DNA from: Aliishimia sp965656085
GTDB taxonomy: Bacteria > Pseudomonadota > Alphaproteobacteria > Rhodobacterales > Rhodobacteraceae
Direction of reading: 5' to 3'
Assembly (NCBI GenBank): GCA_965656085.1
Contig: CBFHJA010000014.1
Location: 1-64,000 of the forward strand
Length of the DNA stretch: 64,000 nucleotides
The position numbers were made by a program, and so were the translations under genes. Below the pieces are notes generated by a model that saw only the letters and a list, made by a program, of their open reading frames with translations, made no database searches and was not told the origin of the DNA. This document shows positions 8,525 through 17,688 of this stretch, piece after piece; position 1 is the stretch's first letter; each line of letters starts with the position of its first letter.

Positions 8525-8785
8525 GAGGGGTCCCGGCGCCCGCGGGGTCAGGGATGAGGACACACACCCCTCCTGCGTTTCGCGCCACATCGGGTTGTTG
8601 AGGGACATTTGGCATTGCGCCATGAACATCCGACCGTCGACCTGCAAGCAAATCGTCTCGCCCAGCTCAATCCGGGCCCCGGTGCTGTCAGTGCAGTAGC
8701 ACTCCACCGTCTTGCCCGAGGGGCTGGTCACATCAGCCAGCGTCGGCCCCGCCAGCACGATCAGGGAAAGTATCAAGCGTTTCAT
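8489..8785 (-). CDS. Small secreted Cys-containing protein, unknown function
   Basis: A 98-residue protein beginning with a clear signal peptide (MKRLILSLIVLAGPTLA, predicted cut before Asp18). The mature part is short and has five Cys residues, in VECYC, ETIC, AQC and EGC, suggesting disulfides in the periplasm. The tail after the last Cys is Pro/Ser-rich. I do not recognise a named family, although similar short proteins occur in Rhodobacteraceae. It overlaps the 3' end of the DUF1499 gene by 36 bases tail to tail, and is divergent from prfA. Confidence 0.65.
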   Translation of the reverse strand: MKRLILSLIVLAGPTLADVTSPSGKTVECYCTDSTGARIELGETICLQVDGRMFMAQCQMSLNNPMWRETQEGCVSSSLTPRAPGPLSTLAQAPDPSL

Positions 8786-8847
8786 GGACCTATAATACCG
8801 CAAGACAGGCGCTTGACCAAGACCTCTTGATAGCTCAAACCCCATCC

Positions 8848-9900
8848 ATGATGAACTCCGACCGTCTTTTGCAAATCCGTCAGCGCTTCGAATATCTCGA
8901 AGCGCAGATGGCCGAGGCCAATAGCGGGGACATCGCGGCTTTGGCCAAAGAGTATTCTGATCTGCGCCCGGTGGTCGCGCAAATCGACGCTTATGGGCGC
9001 GTGCAATCGGACATCGCCGAGGCCGAGGAGATGCTCTCGGACCCGGATATGAAGGAACTTGCAGAGGCTGAGCTGCCAGAGTTGCGCGCGCGCCTGCCGG
9101 AGCTCGAGAAAGCTCTGCAACTTGCGCTTTTGCCGAAGGACGCCGCCGATGCGCGCCCGGCGATGCTGGAAATCCGACCCGGAACAGGCGGCGATGAGGC
9201 CGCGCTCTTTGCGGGCGATCTGCTCAGGATGTATCTGCGCTATGCCGAGGCGAAGGGCTGGAAGGTGGACATTATCGACCAGACCGACACTGAACTCGGC
9301 GGGATCAAAGAGGTTACGGCCCATATCAAGGGCGAAAACGTCTTTGCGCGGATGAAATTCGAGAGCGGTGTGCATCGCGTCCAGCGTGTACCGGAGACTG
9401 AGAGCGGCGGTCGCATCCACACCTCGGCGGCGACCGTGGCGGTGCTGCCCGAGGCCGAGGAGGTCGATATCGAGATCAACCCCGCCGATATCCGCATCGA
9501 CACGATGCGCGCCTCGGGCGCGGGCGGGCAGCATGTGAACACCACCGATTCGGCCGTGCGGATCACCCATGAGCCGACGGGCATCGTCGTGACCTCCTCG
9601 GAGAAATCCCAGCACCGCAACCGCGAGATCGCCATGCAGGTCCTGCGCGCGCGGCTCTTCGATCTGGAGCGCCAGAAGGCCCATGATGCACGCGCCGCGG
9701 ACCGTGCCTCCCAAGTTGGCAGCGGCGATCGCTCAGAACGCATCCGCACCTATAACTTTCCGCAAGGGCGTCTGACCGACCATCGGATCGGGCTCACGCT
9801 CTACAAGCTCGATCAGGTCATGCAGGGCGATCTCGATGAGATCATCGACGCGCTCATCGCGGAGGATCAGGCGCGCAAGCTCGCGGAGATGGACGGATGA
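8848..9900 (+). CDS. prfA: Peptide chain release factor 1
   Basis: A 350-residue class I release factor that reads UAA/UAG stop codons and triggers hydrolysis of peptidyl-tRNA. The catalytic GGQ is at residues 226-228 in the SGAGGQHVN loop, and the PxT codon-recognition tripeptide is PET at 182-184 in VPETESGGRIHT. The C-terminal RIRTYNFPQGRLTDHRI block is also typical. Two adjacent ATGs (8848 and 8851) are both possible starts, and neither has a strong ribosome-binding site. The stop overlaps the prmC start by 4 bases (ATGA), so the factor and its methyltransferase are translationally coupled. Confidence 0.97.
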   Translation: MMNSDRLLQIRQRFEYLEAQMAEANSGDIAALAKEYSDLRPVVAQIDAYGRVQSDIAEAEEMLSDPDMKELAEAELPELRARLPELEKALQLALLPKDAADARPAMLEIRPGTGGDEAALFAGDLLRMYLRYAEAKGWKVDIIDQTDTELGGIKEVTAHIKGENVFARMKFESGVHRVQRVPETESGGRIHTSAATVAVLPEAEEVDIEINPADIRIDTMRASGAGGQHVNTTDSAVRITHEPTGIVVTSSEKSQHRNREIAMQVLRARLFDLERQKAHDARAADRASQVGSGDRSERIRTYNFPQGRLTDHRIGLTLYKLDQVMQGDLDEIIDALIAEDQARKLAEMDG

Positions 9901-10730
9901 CCGCCGCAGAAGCGCTGGCCGCCGCCGCCGCCCGGCTGCGCGCCGCCGGAGTGGACGATCCGGCCCGCGATGCCCGTATTCTGCTCGCCCATGCCGCCAA
10001 GGTGGATGCCGCCCGGATCACGCTGATTGCGCCTGAGGATCTCGCGCCGGACATCGCCGAGCGGTTCGACGATCTCGTGTCGCTCCGCGCGATCCGGGTT
10101 CCCGTGTCGCATCTGATCGGGGAGCGCGCCTTCTACGGACGCGCCTTCAAGGTCAGCCGCGATGTGCTCGACCCGCGCCCGGAGACCGAGACGCTGATCG
10201 AGAGCGCGCTGGCCGAGCCGTTTGAGAGTGTGCTCGATCTCGGGACTGGCTCGGGTTGTATTCTCGTCACATTGCTTGCCGAGCGCCCCGAGGCCACGGG
10301 CGTTGGCACCGATCTGAGCGAGGCGGCTTGCCTGCAGGCGTCGGCCAACGCTGTGCTGCACGAGGTGGCCGCGCGCGCGCAGATTGTCTGCGCCGACTGG
10401 CTCGACGGGGTGCAGGGGCGCTTCGATCTCATCGTGAGCAATCCCCCCTATTTGGCAGAAGATGAGATGGACATGGTCGCGCCCGAACTCGCCCGGCATG
10501 AGCCGCGCATGGCGCTCACCGATGGTGCGGACGGGCTCACTGTGTATCGGCTTCTGGCAAGCGAGGCTCCCGCCTTTCTCACCGCGATGGGCCGACTGGT
10601 GGTTGAAATTGGCTGGCAGCAGGGGCCGGACGTGCTGTCGATCTTTACTGCCGCAGGCTGGGCAGAGGTGGAGATTGTTACGGATCTCGATGGCCGCGAC
10701 CGCGCGATACAGGCGCGCTATCCGCAATAA
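9897..10730 (+). CDS. prmC: Release factor glutamine methyltransferase
   Basis: A 277-residue HemK/PrmC enzyme that N5-methylates the Gln of the GGQ motif in release factors using S-adenosylmethionine. The SAM-binding loop is DLGTGSG (114-120) and the catalytic NPPY motif is at 182-185 (IVSNPPYLAEDE). The N-terminal helical substrate-binding domain with RVPVSHLIGERAFYGRAF is present. The start codon overlaps the prfA stop. The gene ends at TAA 10730 and is followed by about 210 bases before the next gene, in which I saw no clear terminator. Confidence 0.96.
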   Translation: MTAAEALAAAAARLRAAGVDDPARDARILLAHAAKVDAARITLIAPEDLAPDIAERFDDLVSLRAIRVPVSHLIGERAFYGRAFKVSRDVLDPRPETETLIESALAEPFESVLDLGTGSGCILVTLLAERPEATGVGTDLSEAACLQASANAVLHEVAARAQIVCADWLDGVQGRFDLIVSNPPYLAEDEMDMVAPELARHEPRMALTDGADGLTVYRLLASEAPAFLTAMGRLVVEIGWQQGPDVLSIFTAAGWAEVEIVTDLDGRDRAIQARYPQ

Positions 10731-10940
10731 TCCGCTTCGGCCCTGCGATTAATTGCCCCTTTTGTGCCATGCTGTGCAGTTTTGCCTTGCTCCGGGCCGC
10801 GCGCCATGTTTATTCGGGATGTGTTCGAACGCTGCAGCAGTGCAGCGCGAACCGGTTAAGCCCATAACATGTTGGCCCCCGATAGTTGATGCCCCGCGCA
10901 TCCCCCGGCCACAAAATGACAGCCAAGGCCAGTTCCTTTC

Positions 10941-11528
10941 ATGAAATCATCGAGATCCCGGTCCCGGAACAAGAACAGAAACAATCGCCCGTCGGGCGGT
11001 AACGTGATCAATCGCGTGTTCGACAGCTCCGGCCCGGAAGGTAAAGTGCGCGGCACCCCGCAGCAAATAATTGACAAGTACAATCAACTCGCCCGCGACG
11101 CGCAACTCAGCAATGACCGTGTCGCCGCCGAGAACTTCCAGCAACACGCCGAGCACTATCTGCGCTTGCTGAGCGAAGCGCAGCGCGAGATCGACACGCG
11201 CCGCGAAGAGCAGGAACGCCAAAACCGCGAGCGGCAGGCCGAGCGGGATCGCGAACGCGCCGAACGGCAGGAGCGCGATACGGCCCAGAGTACGCCGCAG
11301 GAGCAGTCCGGCGATCCTGGCGCAGGTGATCAGCCCGAGATCGTAGATGCCGAGGACAGCAATCTGGTCGAGACACCGGAAGAGGGCAGCAAACCCAAGC
11401 CGAAGCCGCGTTCGAGCAAGCCCCGTGCGCCACGCAAACCGCGCGCACCCAAATCCGGCACTTCGGACCAATCCGAGTCCGCGCCGCGTTCGGATGGCGA
11501 TTCCGGTGCCCCGGAAGCTGCGGAATAA
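10941..11528 (+). CDS. DUF4167 domain protein
   Basis: A 195-residue, strongly charged protein. The N-terminus is Arg/Asn-rich (RSRSRNKNRNNRPSGGN), followed by INRVFDSSGPEGKVRG and a helical NQLARDAQLSNDRVAAENFQQHAEHYLRLL block. This matches DUF4167, an alphaproteobacterial domain of unknown function thought to be nucleic-acid or ribosome associated because of its basic N-terminus. A long Arg/Glu coiled-coil (about 80-115) leads to an acidic then Lys/Pro-rich low-complexity tail. Placement just after prfA-prmC fits a translation-linked role, which is inference. Confidence 0.88.
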   Translation: MKSSRSRSRNKNRNNRPSGGNVINRVFDSSGPEGKVRGTPQQIIDKYNQLARDAQLSNDRVAAENFQQHAEHYLRLLSEAQREIDTRREEQERQNRERQAERDRERAERQERDTAQSTPQEQSGDPGAGDQPEIVDAEDSNLVETPEEGSKPKPKPRSSKPRAPRKPRAPKSGTSDQSESAPRSDGDSGAPEAAE

Positions 11529-11582
11529 ACTGCCCGTCACGACCTGCCAGTATGGCGCGGTCTGTGTGGCCCGGCCCGAACT

Positions 11583-12494
11583 GTGACACCTCTGTCCGCC
11601 CGCAGCCTTGGTTTGGCCGCCGCGCTCGCTACGGTGTCGATCTGGGCCTTGTTTCTCGTCATTACCCGCTTTGCGGTACAAACCCGCTTCAGCGTCGAGG
11701 AATTGCTACTGCTGCGCCTGTTGCCGGGTTGTCTGGTCCTCTCGCCGCTGATGTGGCGCCTCGGTGTGATGCCGCCCTCGCAATCATGGTCACGCGCATT
11801 GATGCTGATGTTCGGCGCCAGCGCGATCTTTCCTTTTGTCGTCTCCAGCGGTCTGGCCTATGCGCCCGCCTCCGATGCAGGCGCGCTCGCGCCGGGCATG
11901 TTGCCCTTCTGGACGGCTCTTGCCGCCTTTGCGCTCGCAGGTGAGAAACCCGGCCCGCGCCGCCGCCTCGGTTTGGCCATGATCGCCGCCGGCGCGCTCG
12001 TGGTCAGTCTCTGGCAGGTCCTGTTCGGATCGGTCGAGGGCGCGTGGAAGGGGCATCTGATGTTCCTGACCGGTTCCGGGCTCTGGGGCCTCTACTCAGT
12101 GATCTTCCGCCAAAGCGGCATGACCGCGCTGCAGGGTCTGTTGGTGGGTCTTTTCTGGGGCACGCTGCTCGGTGTGCCTGCGTTGCTGGCCACGGGCAAT
12201 GTGCGCTTTGAGGGGGCCAGCCTGCGCGACATCGCGGTGATGGCGGTCATCCAGAGCCTGCTGATCGGCGTCGTGGCGATGTTTCTCTATGGTTATGCGG
12301 TGCGCATTCTCGGGGCGGCGGAATCGGCAGCTTTCGGTGCGCTCACGCCGATTTTGGCGCTGCTTGGCGGCGCGGTGTTTCTCGATGAGACCGTGACCCC
12401 GTTGAAGGCGGCAGGCGTGGTGCTGGTGGCGGCGGGGGTTTTCCTTGCGTCGGGGGTTTTACGCAAACCTGTTGCAGACCCGCCCCGGGCGTGA
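11583..12494 (+). CDS. EamA/DMT family transporter
   Basis: A 303-residue inner-membrane protein with about ten hydrophobic helices in two tandem EamA repeats, the layout of drug/metabolite transporters that export amino acids or other small molecules. A conserved EamA feature near the end is the FGALTPILALLGGAVFLDET segment. The start appears to be GTG at 11583; no ATG nearby gives a full first repeat, and the ribosome-binding site is weak. Substrate cannot be predicted. The 3' end converges on rsmA with a 7-base gap. Confidence 0.88.
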   Translation: MTPLSARSLGLAAALATVSIWALFLVITRFAVQTRFSVEELLLLRLLPGCLVLSPLMWRLGVMPPSQSWSRALMLMFGASAIFPFVVSSGLAYAPASDAGALAPGMLPFWTALAAFALAGEKPGPRRRLGLAMIAAGALVVSLWQVLFGSVEGAWKGHLMFLTGSGLWGLYSVIFRQSGMTALQGLLVGLFWGTLLGVPALLATGNVRFEGASLRDIAVMAVIQSLLIGVVAMFLYGYAVRILGAAESAAFGALTPILALLGGAVFLDETVTPLKAAGVVLVAAGVFLASGVLRKPVADPPRA

Positions 12495-12501
12495 TCGGGC
12501 C

Positions 12502-13344
12502 TCAGGCGGCGTCGAGCGCCCGGGCCAATGCGCAGAACGCCTCCAGAGGCACCATTTCAGCGCGGTCTGTCGGCTTGATACCTGCCGCGATCAGCCGGTC
12601 CTCGATATCGGGAGCCTTTCCCTTCAGCGCCGCGCGCAGCATCTTTCGGCGCTGGTTGAAGGCCGCAGCCACCACGCGCTCCAGCGTTTTGGGATTGGCC
12701 GGGTAGCGCGGGGCTGGCAGGGCGGTCAGATGCACCACGGCTGAGGAGACCTTGGGCGGTGGGGTGAACGCCTCGGGTGGCAGCGCCATCGCAATTCGGG
12801 CGTCGCAGCGCCAGTTCGCGAGGATCGACAGGCGGCCATAAGCCTTTGATCCGGGCAGAGCGACGATGCGCTCGGCGACCTCACGCTGGAACATCAGCGT
12901 CAGCGATTGCCAGAAGGGCGGCCAGACGGGCGGCGTGAGCCAGCGCACGAGGAGTTCTGTGCCAACGTTGTAGGGCAGGTTGGCCGCCACCCGGATCGGA
13001 GCCGCCAGATGCGCCAGCGGGTCGATCTGCAAGGCATCGCCCTCGACCACCTCAAGCCGCCCGGGATAGCGCGTGGCAATCTCCGCGAGCACAGGCAGGC
13101 AGCGCGGGTCTTTCTCGATGGCGAGCACCTTGCGCGCGCCTTCTGCCAGCAGACCGCGCGTCAGCCCGCCCGGTCCCGGACCAATTTCCAAAACATCACA
13201 CAGCGTCAGGTCTCCGGCCAGCCGTGCGATCTTGGCGGTCAGATTGAGGTCCAACAGGAAGTTTTGCCCCAGCGCCTTGCGTGCACTGAGCGCATGGGCC
13301 GCAATCACATCGCGCAGCGGAGGCAAGTCGTCGATCTGGCTCAT
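12502..13344 (-). CDS. rsmA: 16S rRNA dimethyladenosine transferase RsmA (KsgA)
   Basis: A 280-residue enzyme that dimethylates two adjacent adenosines in helix 45 of 16S rRNA. It has the family N-terminus ALGQNFLLD, the SAM loop EIGPGPGGLTRGLL (53-66), the acidic loop IEKDPRCLPVL and the catalytic NLPY motif (122-125). Length is normal. It is the last gene of the lptF-to-rsmA operon; its start overlaps the pdxA stop by 4 bases. The order surA-pdxA-rsmA after lptD is also known in E. coli and other proteobacteria. Confidence 0.97.
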   Translation of the reverse strand: MSQIDDLPPLRDVIAAHALSARKALGQNFLLDLNLTAKIARLAGDLTLCDVLEIGPGPGGLTRGLLAEGARKVLAIEKDPRCLPVLAEIATRYPGRLEVVEGDALQIDPLAHLAAPIRVAANLPYNVGTELLVRWLTPPVWPPFWQSLTLMFQREVAERIVALPGSKAYGRLSILANWRCDARIAMALPPEAFTPPPKVSSAVVHLTALPAPRYPANPKTLERVVAAAFNQRRKMLRAALKGKAPDIEDRLIAAGIKPTDRAEMVPLEAFCALARALDAA

Positions 13345-14339
13345 TGTGGCGCGCTTGCAGCGCGTCTGGCCATGCTATCAGCCATGCGGTGGGCCATGCG
13401 CAGAGCGGCGATCATCGAGGCCGGATTCGCGCGGCCAGCACCGGCGATGTCAAAGGCGGTGCCGTGATCGGGTGACGTGCGCACGAAGGGCAGGCCGAGG
13501 GTAACATTCACGCCTTCGTCGAAAGCCAGTGTCTTGATCGGGATCAGCGCCTGATCGTGATACATGCAGATCGCGGCATCGTAGCGCGCGCGGGCGGCTG
13601 CATGGAACATTGTGTCCGCCGAGTGCGGGCCTGTGACGTCAAACTCGCCCTGCAAACGGGCGATCAGGGGGGCAATCCAGTCGATCTCCTCGCGTCCCAT
13701 CGCACCGCCTTCGCCTGCGTGGGGGTTGAGGCCCGCCACCGCGAGGCGCGGTGCGTCGATTCCGAAGCGGGTCTGCAAGCCCTCGTAAGTGATTCGGATC
13801 GTCCGCTCCAGAAGCGCCGGGGTGAGGGCATCCGGCACCGCGCTCAGGGGGAGATGAATGGTTGCGGGCACGACGCGCAACGTCTCCGAGGCCAGCATCA
13901 TCACCACATCCGCGTCCCCGGCGAGATGGGCAAGATACTCGGTATGGCCGGGAAAGGCGAAGCCCGCACCGTCCATCAGCGCCTTCTTGTGAATCGGGGC
14001 CGTGCAGATGCCCTGCACTGCGCCGGTCTCACACAGCCGAACGGCGCGTGCAATCACGTCGATCACCGCCTGCGCGCAGCGCGCATCGGGCGTGCCGGGC
14101 GCGGGGGCGCCGGGAAATTCATGGGTGAGCACTGGCATGTGCGTGGCGCAGATTGCCCGGGCCTCCTCAGGCGTGACGACCTGTGCGACGGGCGTGCCGG
14201 GGGGCAGGTGGCGCGGATCGCCGATCCAGAGCACCGGCACCTCGGCGCGCAAGGTCTGCCATGCCGCGGCAGCAATCTCGGGGCCGATGCCAGCCGGTTC
14301 ACCACAGGTGACCGCGATCAACGGCGCCTCAGCGCTCAT
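13341..14339 (-). CDS. pdxA: 4-hydroxythreonine-4-phosphate dehydrogenase
   Basis: A 332-residue NAD-dependent enzyme of the DXP-dependent pyridoxal phosphate pathway. It oxidises 4-phosphohydroxy-L-threonine. Recognised segments are TCGEPAGIGPEI at the N-terminus, TAPIHKKAL, the metal-binding GHTEYLAHL, and near the C-terminus the YHDQALIPIKTL and LGLPFVRTSPDHGTAFDIAG blocks. The ATG at 14339 overlaps the surA stop by 4 bases; the longer open frame upstream has no family similarity. Stop overlaps rsmA by 4 bases. Confidence 0.97.
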   Translation of the reverse strand: MSAEAPLIAVTCGEPAGIGPEIAAAAWQTLRAEVPVLWIGDPRHLPPGTPVAQVVTPEEARAICATHMPVLTHEFPGAPAPGTPDARCAQAVIDVIARAVRLCETGAVQGICTAPIHKKALMDGAGFAFPGHTEYLAHLAGDADVVMMLASETLRVVPATIHLPLSAVPDALTPALLERTIRITYEGLQTRFGIDAPRLAVAGLNPHAGEGGAMGREEIDWIAPLIARLQGEFDVTGPHSADTMFHAAARARYDAAICMYHDQALIPIKTLAFDEGVNVTLGLPFVRTSPDHGTAFDIAGAGRANPASMIAALRMAHRMADSMARRAASAPQ

Positions 14340-15547
14340 CTGTCGCGAATGCGCGCATCGGCCCGCAATTGTTCCAGATAGCTGTCGGCAAATCCCGAAA
14401 AGCGTTCCTGCCGCAATTGGTTGGCCACGGCCTCGCGGTCGATCTCCTCGCCAGCGATGGCGGCGGTGCGCCCGCAAAGCATCAGGAACACCAGCGCCGT
14501 ACCATCTGCGCTGACCAGCGCTGTGGACACTTCGTTCTCGTCGAGCTTGGCAAGCTCTATCGCGATCTGCTGCGGTATCTCGTCAGGCGCCAGCGTGTCC
14601 CGCCGCAACACTTCGTCGGGTTCGCCGAACGCGACGCCGTAGAGATCGTCGCAGGTATCGACCTCGCCTGCGACGCGATTTGCTTCAGCAAGCGCCGCCT
14701 CGCTACGTCCCCCGGGGATGAAGAGGCGGGCGAACTCGATTGCCTCAAAGGTCGGTGCAGGGCGCTCGGTTTCCTGAATGTCGCGCAACTGGAACAGGGC
14801 GACCGCATTCTCCAGCGGGATCGGGTCGGTCACTTCGCCGGGCGCGAGCGAGAGCAACAACGGACGCAGCGGTTCGGGCAGGTCGGTGATCGGTGTCCAG
14901 TCAAGGCGTCCGCCCTGGTCGCGTGAGGCGGTTGCGGAATATTGCTGCGCGGCGTTTGAGAAGGCCGAGTAAGACGCGGTCTCCGAAATCTGCCGTGCAA
15001 GGCTCAGAACGGCTTCCTGTTCTTCTGGTGGTGCGGGAATGATAATCTCAGACAGCAAGACTCGCAGGGCGCTGCCTTGCGTGCTGGCGGCGACCGCACG
15101 ATCGATATCCGCCTCGCTGATTTCCACGCGGTTGCCGAAGCGCGCGCGGATCAGGTCGCGCCAGCCTGTCCCGACCGACACGAAATCGCGGAATGTCTGC
15201 TCCGAGATGCCTTGTTCACGGAGCGCGCTCAGGAACTGCTCCAATTCCAACCCGCCGCGGGCCGCGAACTCGGCCATTGCAGTCTGGATCTGGTCCTCAG
15301 TCGCGGTCAGCCCGAACTGCGCCAAGGCCTGTTGGCGCAGGCGGTCTTCGATCAGACCTTCGCGCGCCCGTTCCGCGCTGGCTGCGAGCGGCGAGACCAC
15401 CTCCAGAAAGGCGAGCCTCTGCTGCAGTTCATATCCTGTGATGACGTCTTCGTTTACTTGGATGACAGGCGCGAAGATATTCTGCGCGCCGGCAGGGACG
15501 GCGAGCGTGGCGAGACAAATCGTGAGTCTTGCAAGCAGGCGAGTCAT
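14336..15547 (-). CDS. surA: Periplasmic chaperone/peptidyl-prolyl isomerase SurA
   Basis: A 403-residue protein with a signal peptide (LLARLTICLATLAVPAGA, cut after AGA). Next is the SurA N-terminal chaperone domain (VIQVNEDVITGYELQQRLAFL, then RLRQQALAQFG). A parvulin-like domain follows at roughly residues 165-275 (DRDQGG-type ATASRDQGGRLDW block). SurA escorts outer-membrane proteins such as LptD across the periplasm, consistent with its place directly after lptD. I prefer the ATG at 15547, which overlaps the lptD stop as ATGA; an ATG six bases upstream (15553) is equally in frame. Confidence 0.93.
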   Translation of the reverse strand: MTRLLARLTICLATLAVPAGAQNIFAPVIQVNEDVITGYELQQRLAFLEVVSPLAASAERAREGLIEDRLRQQALAQFGLTATEDQIQTAMAEFAARGGLELEQFLSALREQGISEQTFRDFVSVGTGWRDLIRARFGNRVEISEADIDRAVAASTQGSALRVLLSEIIIPAPPEEQEAVLSLARQISETASYSAFSNAAQQYSATASRDQGGRLDWTPITDLPEPLRPLLLSLAPGEVTDPIPLENAVALFQLRDIQETERPAPTFEAIEFARLFIPGGRSEAALAEANRVAGEVDTCDDLYGVAFGEPDEVLRRDTLAPDEIPQQIAIELAKLDENEVSTALVSADGTALVFLMLCGRTAAIAGEEIDREAVANQLRQERFSGFADSYLEQLRADARIRDR

Positions 15548-17688
15548 GAGCATGATCTTTTGAAGCTTTCTGTTGCACCGGAAGCCGAGAACCCCCGTAG
15601 GGCCACTGTAAATCCGAAAGTGGTCTCGGGCTCAACACTTGTCGATGAGGTAAAGCGCTGTTCGACGTTCAAATCGACCGCTACGCACTCGTTCCGGTAG
15701 CCCAGCCCGAACCCAGCACGCGCGGTGCGGTCATCTTCCGCATCATAGCGCCAGTTTCCCAACACCGTCCAATGGCGGTTCACCCGGTAGCGCCCCGCTA
15801 GGGTGAATTCCGACACCGCTTTGCTGCGCTCTTCGGCGAGGTCTTCGACCAGCCAAACGTAGCTGCCTCCCAGTGTCCAGTCTGCATTCGACCAGTCGCC
15901 GCGCAGTTCGGCCTTTGAAAAATCGAAATTTTCGTCGAAGAGCATGCGCCCGGCCAATGCCAGACCGTCTTGGGTGCGCATTTGGCCGGCGACCAGGAAA
16001 TCCGAGCTGAGCCCGCCAAGGCCCGAGGTGCGCGAGAAGTCCGTTATCTCCGTCTCGCGCAGAATCTGTCCGAACGACAAGTAGCTCTCCCAGCCCCGCG
16101 CATCATAGCGCGCCCAGTTCAGCCCCAGCGCCAGCACGGGTCCGTGTTCGCGCCGGTCGGCTTCGGGAAACCGGCTCAACTCCAGAAGATTACCCTCGTC
16201 GAACTCCACACGGGTGCTTTCGTCATTGGCCACATCCGCCTGTGTGCCGCCCGTCCAGCCGATTTGCAGGAGCGGTTCAACGGATTGCACCGACCCGTCG
16301 GATCCCGTTCGGGCGAGCGGGTAGCGCAATGTCAGTGCGGCCTGTGGGAATATGTCACCCGCGGTGCCGGAAAAGCGGCTGTCCTGAGCGGTGTCGAACG
16401 CATCAAAGGCAAGTCCGATCCGGCCTTCGGCCCGCATACCGCCGGCAAAGGTCCAGCCGGACAAGTAGGTCATGTCGCCATGCAAGCGCACCACGTCTCG
16501 CCCTTCACCGGGCACGATGCTGTCCGATGAGCGATAATGCGCGTGGCTGGCCAGCGACAGACGCAACTCCCCTCCGAGCCGCGCTGGAAACAGCCGCCGT
16601 TCATGGCGCAGGTCCACGATCTGCGTGGGCAGAGTTGCATCAGCCTCTCCTGCGCGCAGCGACGTGATATTGATGATTTGCGCTTCCGTGAAGCTGTTGC
16701 GCCGCGTTCTGGACAGTGTGACCGTGCTGGTGAGCCGGTCCTGCTGGGAATAGTCATATTGTTTGAGATAGGCGTCGTCCGAGGTCATCTTCAGGTCAAA
16801 AGTCAGACTGTAGCCCCGGCGCAGGCCAAACTGACCGACACTGAACAGATACCACCGCTGAGAGCCTGAGCGCAGGCTGTCGCGGCTCGCAGCGCCCGTA
16901 AAGGTGATCCGGCCGGTCCGGAAGGCTTGCCGGTATCGGAATTCCAGCGTGCGTGTTTCGGGCGAGATATAGGGAGTCAGTGTCAGATCACGGTGATCTC
17001 CGAGGCGGAAAAAATAGGGGATCTTAACCCCGTTTCCGAGTTGCGACGTGGTGCGCACCGAGGGGATCAGGAACCCCGTGGCACGATCAAGCGACGGGTC
17101 AGGCAGGCGCAGGTACGGCATGTAGAACACCGGCACATTGCGGATCAGGAACTGTGCGCCGTCGAAATAGAGTTGACGCTCCTGTTGGTCATGCACGATC
17201 CGGCGGGCGCGGATTTGCCAGAGCGGCGCCTGTCCCGAACTGCAGACTTTGCAGGACGTCACAGCGGTCTTGTAAAGTTGTGCATAGCGGCCATCGACAC
17301 GGTTCATCTGCACCGAAGCCAGTTGAACCTGTTCATAGAGCACCACGCGGGCAGAGCGCAGAAGACCGTTACGCAAGTCCGGCGACAATTCCGCAGCATC
17401 CGCCACGACAACCAACCCGCTGCCATCGGTCAGAGTGATCGGCCCTTCGATACTCAACCCATCGGCCTCGGGATCATAGGTGATCGCCCTCGCAGTCAGC
17501 CGCGTGTCGCCCTGAACCACCTCGACATTGCCCCGAGCGATCAACGCGCGATCGGCAGTGATATCGATTGTGTCTGCGATCAAAACTGGCGCAGGTCCAG
17601 GTGCTGGCGCTGCGGGAGCTTGCGCCCTTATCTCGCTGGGCAGAACCACGATCAGGCACAAGAGCAGGAGGCACGCCGCAAATCGCAT
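15544..17688 (-). CDS. lptD: LPS-assembly outer membrane protein LptD
   Basis: A 714-residue outer-membrane protein with a signal peptide (cut after IRA). It then has an LptA-like beta-jellyroll (about 35-140; IDITADRALIARGNVEVVQGDTRLTARAI region) and the long LptD beta-barrel. LptD inserts lipopolysaccharide into the outer leaflet together with LptE. A Cys pair in SCKVCSSG precedes APLWQIRARRIVHD, a block typical of alphaproteobacterial LptD. Further Cys residues near the C-terminus (RNECVAVDLN and RSCS) may form inter-domain disulfides as in E. coli. It lies between lptG and surA with overlapping ends. Confidence 0.97.
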   Translation of the reverse strand: MRFAACLLLLCLIVVLPSEIRAQAPAAPAPGPAPVLIADTIDITADRALIARGNVEVVQGDTRLTARAITYDPEADGLSIEGPITLTDGSGLVVVADAAELSPDLRNGLLRSARVVLYEQVQLASVQMNRVDGRYAQLYKTAVTSCKVCSSGQAPLWQIRARRIVHDQQERQLYFDGAQFLIRNVPVFYMPYLRLPDPSLDRATGFLIPSVRTTSQLGNGVKIPYFFRLGDHRDLTLTPYISPETRTLEFRYRQAFRTGRITFTGAASRDSLRSGSQRWYLFSVGQFGLRRGYSLTFDLKMTSDDAYLKQYDYSQQDRLTSTVTLSRTRRNSFTEAQIINITSLRAGEADATLPTQIVDLRHERRLFPARLGGELRLSLASHAHYRSSDSIVPGEGRDVVRLHGDMTYLSGWTFAGGMRAEGRIGLAFDAFDTAQDSRFSGTAGDIFPQAALTLRYPLARTGSDGSVQSVEPLLQIGWTGGTQADVANDESTRVEFDEGNLLELSRFPEADRREHGPVLALGLNWARYDARGWESYLSFGQILRETEITDFSRTSGLGGLSSDFLVAGQMRTQDGLALAGRMLFDENFDFSKAELRGDWSNADWTLGGSYVWLVEDLAEERSKAVSEFTLAGRYRVNRHWTVLGNWRYDAEDDRTARAGFGLGYRNECVAVDLNVEQRFTSSTSVEPETTFGFTVALRGFSASGATESFKRSCS

